64,000 bases of DNA from positions 1-64,000 of the forward strand of contig CACOJM010000001.1 in NCBI GenBank assembly GCA_902627565.1, written 5' to 3'. The notes under the pieces were generated by a model. The model searched no databases. It saw only the letters and a program-made list of their open reading frames with translations, and was not told the DNA's origin. Source of the stretch: an uncultured Pelagibacteraceae bacterium (GTDB lineage: Bacteria; Pseudomonadota; Alphaproteobacteria; Pelagibacterales; Pelagibacteraceae). The position numbers and the translations under genes were made by a program. This document shows, piece after piece, positions 59,245-64,000 of this stretch. Numbering within the stretch: position 1 is the stretch's first letter; the number at the start of each line of letters is the position of its first letter.

Positions 59245-60296
59245 TGTTTTCAAATATAAGATCATTAATATTCAAACTAGATCCTGAGACTGCACATAAT
59301 TTAGCAATCAAGTCTTTAAAATTTAATTTTGTTCCAAACATATTAGATAAAAATAAAGATGATCCTTTGTTTAAAACAGAATTATTTGGAAAACATATTG
59401 AAAATCCTATAGGGATGGCAGCTGGATTTGATAAAAATGCAGAAGTATATAATTCTTTATTTAATCTAGGTTTTGGTTTTGTTGAAGTCGGAACAATTAC
59501 CCCATTAAAGCAATATGGAAATCCAAAACCTAGAGTTTTTAGATTAGTTGAGGATGAAGCATTAATTAATCGTCTTGGTTTTAATAATCTTGGAGCAGAA
59601 AATATAATCAGAAAGATTAATTCAAATAAAAAAATTGGAATACTAGGAGTCAATATTGGACCTAACAAAGATTCAGAAAATAGAACAGAAGATTATTTGA
59701 AATGTTTAAAAATCTTTCATAACGCAGCAGATTATATCACTATCAATATTTCATCTCCAAATACTGAAAATTTGCGAAAATTTCATAATCAAGAACAATT
59801 AAATAATTTATTAAAAGCTATCGAAAAAGAAAAAAAAAATCTTAACTCCAAAATTCCAATAGTTGTAAAAGTTTCACCAGACATTCATAAAGATGAAATT
59901 AATGAAATTTCACAAGTCCTTTTAAGTAATGATATAAGTGGAGTAGTTGTTTCAAATACATCAGACTCAACTAGAGAAAGTTTAACAAATATTCAAAAAT
60001 ATCAAAAAGGTGGACTTTCAGGAAAACCAATAGAAACAAAATCTACTATTTTGATAAATAAATTTTATAAATTACTAAAAGGTAAAATTAAAATTATTGG
60101 CGTAGGAGGAGTAGATTCTGGCGAAAGTGCTTATGAAAAATTTCTGGCTGGAGCAAGTTATATTCAGTTATATACTGGTATGGTTTATAGAGGTCCCAAT
60201 ATTGTTAGTATAATAAAAAAAGAGCTAAGAGAATTATTATTAAAAGATGGTGTCAAAAATTTCAGTGAAATTATAGGAAAAAAAACAAATACTTAA
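59244..60296 (+). CDS. pyrD: Dihydroorotate dehydrogenase, class 2 (quinone-linked)
   Basis: Oxidises dihydroorotate to orotate with quinone as acceptor at the inner membrane. The N-terminal membrane-associated helices (IRSLIFKLDPETAHNLAIKS, about 5-24), NPIGMAAGFDKNAEVYN, and catalytic Ser in NISSPNTENLRKF (about 169-181) mark class 2. GVGGVDSGESAYEKFLAGAS binds FMN phosphate. The 350-residue length is standard. Confidence 0.97.
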   Translation: MFSNIRSLIFKLDPETAHNLAIKSLKFNFVPNILDKNKDDPLFKTELFGKHIENPIGMAAGFDKNAEVYNSLFNLGFGFVEVGTITPLKQYGNPKPRVFRLVEDEALINRLGFNNLGAENIIRKINSNKKIGILGVNIGPNKDSENRTEDYLKCLKIFHNAADYITINISSPNTENLRKFHNQEQLNNLLKAIEKEKKNLNSKIPIVVKVSPDIHKDEINEISQVLLSNDISGVVVSNTSDSTRESLTNIQKYQKGGLSGKPIETKSTILINKFYKLLKGKIKIIGVGGVDSGESAYEKFLAGASYIQLYTGMVYRGPNIVSIIKKELRELLLKDGVKNFSEIIGKKTNT

Positions 60297-60307
60297 ATGT
60301 ATTAAAC

Positions 60308-60336
60308 TTGACGCCATCAAAATCTCACCTTATATA
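60308..60336 (+). promoter_or_regulatory. Promoter of rpmB-yhhQ giving a nearly leaderless mRNA
   Basis: TTGACG (60308-60313), 17-bp spacer and TATATA (60331-60336) form the best-spaced plus-strand promoter in the window. Transcription would begin around 60343, about four bases before the rpmB ATG at 60347, leaving no room for a Shine-Dalgarno. Confidence 0.55.
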
Positions 60337-60346
60337 GTTCTGCTTT

Positions 60347-60661
60347 ATGTCAAAAAAATGTGAATTAACAGGAAAAATACCAATGAAAGGTAATAATGTT
60401 AGCCATGCTAACAATAAGACCAAAAGAAGGTTTTTACCAAATTTAAAGAAAGTAAAATTTACTAGCGAGCTATTAAAAAGAAGTTTTAAACTTACAGTAA
60501 GTAATGCAGGTGTAAGATCTGTTGATAAAAAAGGTAGCTTTGATGATTTCTTAAAAAGTGTTAAAAATAAAAATTTATCACCAAGACTTAAAAAATTAAA
60601 AAAAAGCTTACTAGTAAAATCTCCGTTTCAAAAAAAAACAGTTCACTCTAAATCAGTTTAA
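60347..60661 (+). CDS. rpmB: 50S ribosomal protein L28
   Basis: Large-subunit protein. [20 protein letters not shown], the [12 protein letters not shown] segment and [18 protein letters not shown] (about 55-72) are typical of alphaproteobacterial L28, which at about 100 residues is longer than the E. coli form (78). Its stop overlaps the start of the yhhQ-type gene by one base. Confidence 0.97.
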   Translation: MSKKCELTGKIPMKGNNVSHANNKTKRRFLPNLKKVKFTSELLKRSFKLTVSNAGVRSVDKKGSFDDFLKSVKNKNLSPRLKKLKKSLLVKSPFQKKTVHSKSV

Positions 60662-61209
60662 TGAATAAATCTTTTATTACTCTATCCTTTTTGATGGGGG
60701 CAGTTGTTTTATCCTCAAATTATCTTGTTCAATTCCCAATAAATTATTATGGATTAAATGAGGTATTAACTTATGGAGCGTTTAGTTATCCAATAGCATT
60801 TTTGATCACAGATTTAGCAAATAGGTCCTATGGGAAATTTGTTGCAAGAAAAATAGTATATTTTGGATTTTTATTGGGTATTGGATTTACAGTTTTATTC
60901 TCTACAGATTTTGCAGATTATATATCTATTAGAATTGCAGTTGGCTCTGGAACTGCTTTTTTAATTGCACAACTGATAGATGTACAAATATTTGATAACT
61001 TAAGAAAAAAGAAATGGTTTGTAGCTCCATTAACTTCTTCAATGATTGGATCAACTATCGATACATTCTTGTTTTTCTCAATTTCATTTTACGGAACAGG
61101 CGTTCCATGGTCTACATTAGCATTAGGTGATCTTGGCGTAAAAGTATTTGTAGCATTGACGATGTTAATTCCATTTAGATTATTGTTAAAAACTTTTAAA
61201 CCTATTTAA
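60661..61209 (+). CDS. yhhQ: Queuosine precursor transporter, VUT/YhhQ family
   Basis: Inner-membrane carrier that salvages queuosine precursors (preQ0/preQ1 in E. coli). About six hydrophobic helices; FSYPIAFLITDLANRSYGK (about 41-59) with the conserved TDL/N-x-x-YG pattern and AQLIDVQIFDNLR (about 102-114) identify the family. The 182 residues are shorter than E. coli YhhQ (221). Coupling to rpmB by TAATG suggests co-translation with L28. The stop is one base from the convergent agmatinase stop. Confidence 0.85.
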   Translation: MNKSFITLSFLMGAVVLSSNYLVQFPINYYGLNEVLTYGAFSYPIAFLITDLANRSYGKFVARKIVYFGFLLGIGFTVLFSTDFADYISIRIAVGSGTAFLIAQLIDVQIFDNLRKKKWFVAPLTSSMIGSTIDTFLFFSISFYGTGVPWSTLALGDLGVKVFVALTMLIPFRLLLKTFKPI

Positions 61210-61210
61210 T

Positions 61211-62098
61211 TTAATACATATATTTATAAGCTAAAATTTTATATGCTAGCTTTGCAACTAAGAAATTATAAGAATCGAAGCCTTTTATGGGAGATAATTC
61301 GTTAATATCTGCTCCTACTATGTTTGAATTTTTTGCGGCAATTTTAATTATATCTAAAGCTTCATTCCAAAGTAATCCGCCAGGTTCTGGTGTGCCAGTT
61401 GCAGGCATAATACTGCTATCAAATCCGTCTACATCAAACGTTAAGTAAACATTTTTATTTTTAATCAATTTTTTAAAATTTTTCATATTCCATTTAGTTT
61501 TATCTTTAGCCCAGAATATATTAATTCTTGACTTATTTTTTTTTAAAAAAAGTATTTCACTTTCTGAAATATTTCTTATTCCGAATGAAATTATAGAAAC
61601 ATTTTTATAATCTAGACATCTTCTGATAGCTGAGGCATGCGAAAACTTTTCTCCATTGTAACTATTTCTTAAGTCTGCATGAGCATCAAAGTGTAATAGG
61701 CAAATTTTCTTAAATTTTTTTACAAAAGGTTCAATACATCCAGGGGTTATTGAATGTTCACCTCCAAACGTCATTGGAAAAAGTTTTCTATCTAAAATTT
61801 TTTTATTAATATTCGCTATTTTTTTTAGAGCTTTTTTTAAACTTTTATCAATCCTAAAAGGCTTTAAAGTTTTGATACCAATTTTTTTGTAAGGCTCGCA
61901 ATCTAATTCTTCATCATAAAGTTCTACTTGATGTGAGGCTTTAATTATTTCTTTTGGCCCATTTCTAGTACCGCTACCATAACTGACTGTTTTTTCTAGA
62001 CCAAAGGGAACAATTACAACTTTTTCTTTAAAATTAGATTTATTATCAATTCCAAGAAATCCATTTTTATTAGAAAGATATTTCAATTTATTATCCAA
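61211..62098 (-). CDS. speB: Agmatinase/arginase-family ureohydrolase
   Basis: Mn-dependent hydrolase that releases urea from agmatine or a related guanidino compound. Metal ligands are complete: GGEHSIT, HFDAHADLRN and FDVDGFDSSIMP, followed by TGTPEPGGL. The start is uncertain: TTG at 62098 gives an 8-bp overlap with the upstream gene, while an open frame runs to 62164 (with ATG at 62155) and would overlap it by 65-74 bp. It is the third gene of the polyamine cluster. Substrate (agmatine, guanidinobutyrate, arginine) is not proven; a separate arginine decarboxylase is not visible. Confidence 0.88.
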   Translation of the reverse strand: MDNKLKYLSNKNGFLGIDNKSNFKEKVVIVPFGLEKTVSYGSGTRNGPKEIIKASHQVELYDEELDCEPYKKIGIKTLKPFRIDKSLKKALKKIANINKKILDRKLFPMTFGGEHSITPGCIEPFVKKFKKICLLHFDAHADLRNSYNGEKFSHASAIRRCLDYKNVSIISFGIRNISESEILFLKKNKSRINIFWAKDKTKWNMKNFKKLIKNKNVYLTFDVDGFDSSIMPATGTPEPGGLLWNEALDIIKIAAKNSNIVGADINELSPIKGFDSYNFLVAKLAYKILAYKYMY

Positions 62099-63131
62099 AT
62101 ATTTTAGAAAAATTTTTTCTATTTCTATTTTTCCACTCACCTTTATGATATGCATCACTAGCAATTAATGGCAAAACACTTGTTGCTTCAGCAAAAACCA
62201 TTTGTTCCTTTGTAACATCTACCTTACCCCATGAACTCGCTTCTTTTAAAGTCGAACTACTACAAGCACCATCTCTAGAGTCTGCAACTGTTATCTGAAT
62301 GGCATATTTATGCATATCTACATCTTTTCCAAGTAGTTCAGCACAAATTACTGTATCTTGTATAAAATTTTTTGGTACTCCACCCCCTATCATTAAAAGA
62401 CCAGATCCCTTCGATTGTATTTTAATTTCAGTTAATTCACGAAATTCTCTTATAGAATCTATCGTGATGTGTTTTTTTGGATTTTTTTCTTGATGAATAA
62501 CCAAACCAAATCCAGCACTAGAGTCAGTAAAAGCTGGACAAAATATTGGAACATTGTTGTCATACGCAGTTTCAATTAATGAGTCTTTTTTTACCGAGTT
62601 TTTTTTGAGATATTTGCCGATTTCACATATAAATTCTCTAGAAGTATAACTTCTAGGGTCCAAATTATCTGCAATTTCACAAATTTTTTTATCGCATATT
62701 TGAAGTTCATCTTCGTCTATGTATGTGTCGTAGATCCTATCTATGTAATTTTTTCTTAATTCAGTATCATCTTGAAATTGAGATCCCTGATAGTGTTTGA
62801 ACCCTAATGCTTCGAAAAAATCCATATCAATTATCGATGCTCCGGTAGCCACGATAGCATCAACCATATTATATTTTACTAAATCCTTGTATATACTCAT
62901 ACATCCTGCAGCAGATGTAGATCCAGCTAGTGTTAAAAATATAGTGCAATTTTTATCTTTAATCATTTCATTATAAATGTTGGCTGCGTTAGCAGTTTCT
63001 CTCGATACAAATGACATTTTTTCCATTGATGAAATTATTTTTCTGGCATCAAATGAAGTTATGTCAATATGTTCTACAGGATTTTTGAGAAAATCTTTCT
63101 TACTATTATGACCTACTTTTTTTTCAGACAT
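62091..63131 (-). CDS. Deoxyhypusine synthase-like protein (probable homospermidine synthase)
   Basis: NAD-dependent aminobutyl transferase fold. Bacteria lack eIF5A, so bacterial members are thought to make homospermidine or act on other polyamines. TLAGSTSAAGCMS (about 67-79), VATGASIIDMDFFEALG (about 95-111) and FCPAFTDSSAGFGL are typical, and the catalytic Lys is kept in EASSWGKVD (Lys303, human DHS Lys329 position). The 346 residues match the family. It starts in the stop of the decarboxylase (TAATG). Confidence 0.88.
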   Translation of the reverse strand: MSEKKVGHNSKKDFLKNPVEHIDITSFDARKIISSMEKMSFVSRETANAANIYNEMIKDKNCTIFLTLAGSTSAAGCMSIYKDLVKYNMVDAIVATGASIIDMDFFEALGFKHYQGSQFQDDTELRKNYIDRIYDTYIDEDELQICDKKICEIADNLDPRSYTSREFICEIGKYLKKNSVKKDSLIETAYDNNVPIFCPAFTDSSAGFGLVIHQEKNPKKHITIDSIREFRELTEIKIQSKGSGLLMIGGGVPKNFIQDTVICAELLGKDVDMHKYAIQITVADSRDGACSSSTLKEASSWGKVDVTKEQMVFAEATSVLPLIASDAYHKGEWKNRNRKNFSKIFG

Positions 63132-64000
63132 TAAGCAACTAAAGTAGCTTTATTAATGTCTTTATCATAAAGGCTCATGATTGGACTATCTTCAACCTCA
63201 TAAATTTCATTGGAAAAGAAACCATTAAATTGAGTTCTAAATGTTAATCCATAAGCTCCCAATTGTCCAAGTTCTATATAATCATTTTCACGAATATTAT
63301 TTGGCAATATAAAAGGACCCTTCATATAATCCATGCTATCACAAGTTGGACCATAAAAGTCAAAGGCAGTAAGTTTTTTTGAAATTATCTTATTTGAGCC
63401 TTCTTTGATAATTTTAGATGGATAAACAATATTTGGAGTTCCTGCATCAAAAAGGGTGCCATAAGTTCCGTCATTTATGTAAAGCTTTTGTTTTTTTCTT
63501 AAATTAACTCTTACTATTGTTGAGCCACTTTCAGCAACCAGTGCTCTACCTGGTTCACATATTATTTCTGGTAAATTGTTTAATCTTAAATTTTTTAAAC
63601 TTTTAATAATTTCATTAAAATAATTATCTAAAGATTGAGGAATTAGATCTGGATATATAGTTGGAAAACCCCCACCAACATTTATATAGTCTGGTACAAT
63701 TTTTGTTCTTTTTATTATATTTCCAATCTCATTAATTCCTTTCGTATAAGATATAGGATTCATACACTGAGAACCAACATGAAAGCTTAATCCAATTTTA
63801 TTTGCATATTGTTTTACTAGCCTTAATAATCCTACCGCTTCTGAATTTAATGCACCAAATTTTTTTGATAAATCTATTTCAGCATGCTCATTTGAAACTG
63901 CAACTCTTACAAAAAGATCAAGATCTTTAGCGCCACCTGTGCTTTCTATAATTTTAATTAATTCATCTTTTGTGTCCAGTGCAAATATTTTAATACCATA
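63131..64000 (-). CDS. speF: Ornithine/lysine decarboxylase (type III fold), N-terminus outside the window
   Basis: PLP decarboxylase of the alanine-racemase-like barrel type that makes putrescine (or cadaverine). The open frame continues unbroken to base 64000, so 289 residues are visible and about 90-100 N-terminal ones, including the PLP Lys, lie beyond. Seen: LSFHVGSQCMNP, NVGGGFPTIYP, EPGRALVAESG and the intersubunit catalytic Cys in FYGPTCDSMD. The ATG at 63763 is internal. The known alphaproteobacterial speF leader, if present, would also be outside the window. Confidence 0.92.
   Translation of the reverse strand, partial: YGIKIFALDTKDELIKIIESTGGAKDLDLFVRVAVSNEHAEIDLSKKFGALNSEAVGLLRLVKQYANKIGLSFHVGSQCMNPISYTKGINEIGNIIKRTKIVPDYINVGGGFPTIYPDLIPQSLDNYFNEIIKSLKNLRLNNLPEIICEPGRALVAESGSTIVRVNLRKKQKLYINDGTYGTLFDAGTPNIVYPSKIIKEGSNKIISKKLTAFDFYGPTCDSMDYMKGPFILPNNIRENDYIELGQLGAYGLTFRTQFNGFFSNEIYEVEDSPIMSLYDKDINKATLVA

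Noticed and set aside
63131-63763. Short complete decarboxylase starting at 63763
   Set aside because: The frame stays open to the window end and encodes conserved type III decarboxylase sequence upstream of that ATG; the gene is cut by the window edge.

Overview
The window is AT-rich, almost gap-free and entirely chromosomal core: about 62 protein genes in 64 kb, no insertion sequences, phage genes, CRISPR arrays, rRNA or tRNA genes, and no gene-free stretch above about 200 bp. Start and stop codons of neighbours commonly overlap (TAATG, ATGA). Together with a DMSP demethylase that closely matches the Pelagibacter DmdA I remember, a DctPQM TRAP system, class I LysRS and a SAM-II-like riboswitch on metX, this points to a marine alphaproteobacterium of the SAR11 clade (Candidatus Pelagibacter or close kin). 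The assignment is by recognition, not by a database search.

Layout. 1-8 kb (+): the end of a 2-hydroxyacid dehydrogenase, a DctPQM TRAP importer with a strong terminator after the binding-protein gene, an amidase, an overlooked 58-residue two-helix membrane protein, a DMT permease, a membrane-anchored alpha/beta hydrolase and an unknown secreted protein. 8-9.7 kb (-): dapF-ftsY. A 161-bp divergent gap holds a highly structured leader in front of ffh. 9.9-42.7 kb (+) is an uninterrupted 33-kb co-directional run: ffh-rpsP-trmD-rplS, leuCDB, the DMSP demethylation set dmdC-dmdB-hydrolase-dmdA, asd, then sdhCDAB-mmsA-mdh-sucCDAB-lpd (most of the TCA cycle from 2-oxoglutarate to oxaloacetate), priA, and F1-ATPase atpHAGDC.

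42.7-51.8 kb (-): rplU-rpmA-obgE-proB-proA-nadD-rsfS-ctpA-rppH in one direction, and metX-metW-gloB behind a SAM-II-like aptamer. 52-54 kb (+): hisC-type aminotransferase and tyrA. 54-57.6 kb (-): trkH, ampG and an SH3-NlpC/P60 peptidase. 57.7-61.2 kb (+): lysS, pyrD, rpmB, yhhQ. 61.2-64 kb (-): ornithine/lysine decarboxylase (cut by the window end), deoxyhypusine-synthase-like protein and an agmatinase-family protein, a polyamine cluster.

The observations I rate highest are: SdhC and SdhD both lack the histidines that ligate haem b although the quinone-site residues are kept; the metX leader matches SAM-II with its promoter placed so that transcription begins at the aptamer; the ffh leader has at least four helices, two of them mutually exclusive; and the DMSP cluster carries an uncharacterised alpha/beta hydrolase. 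No wholly new defence or mobile system was found.
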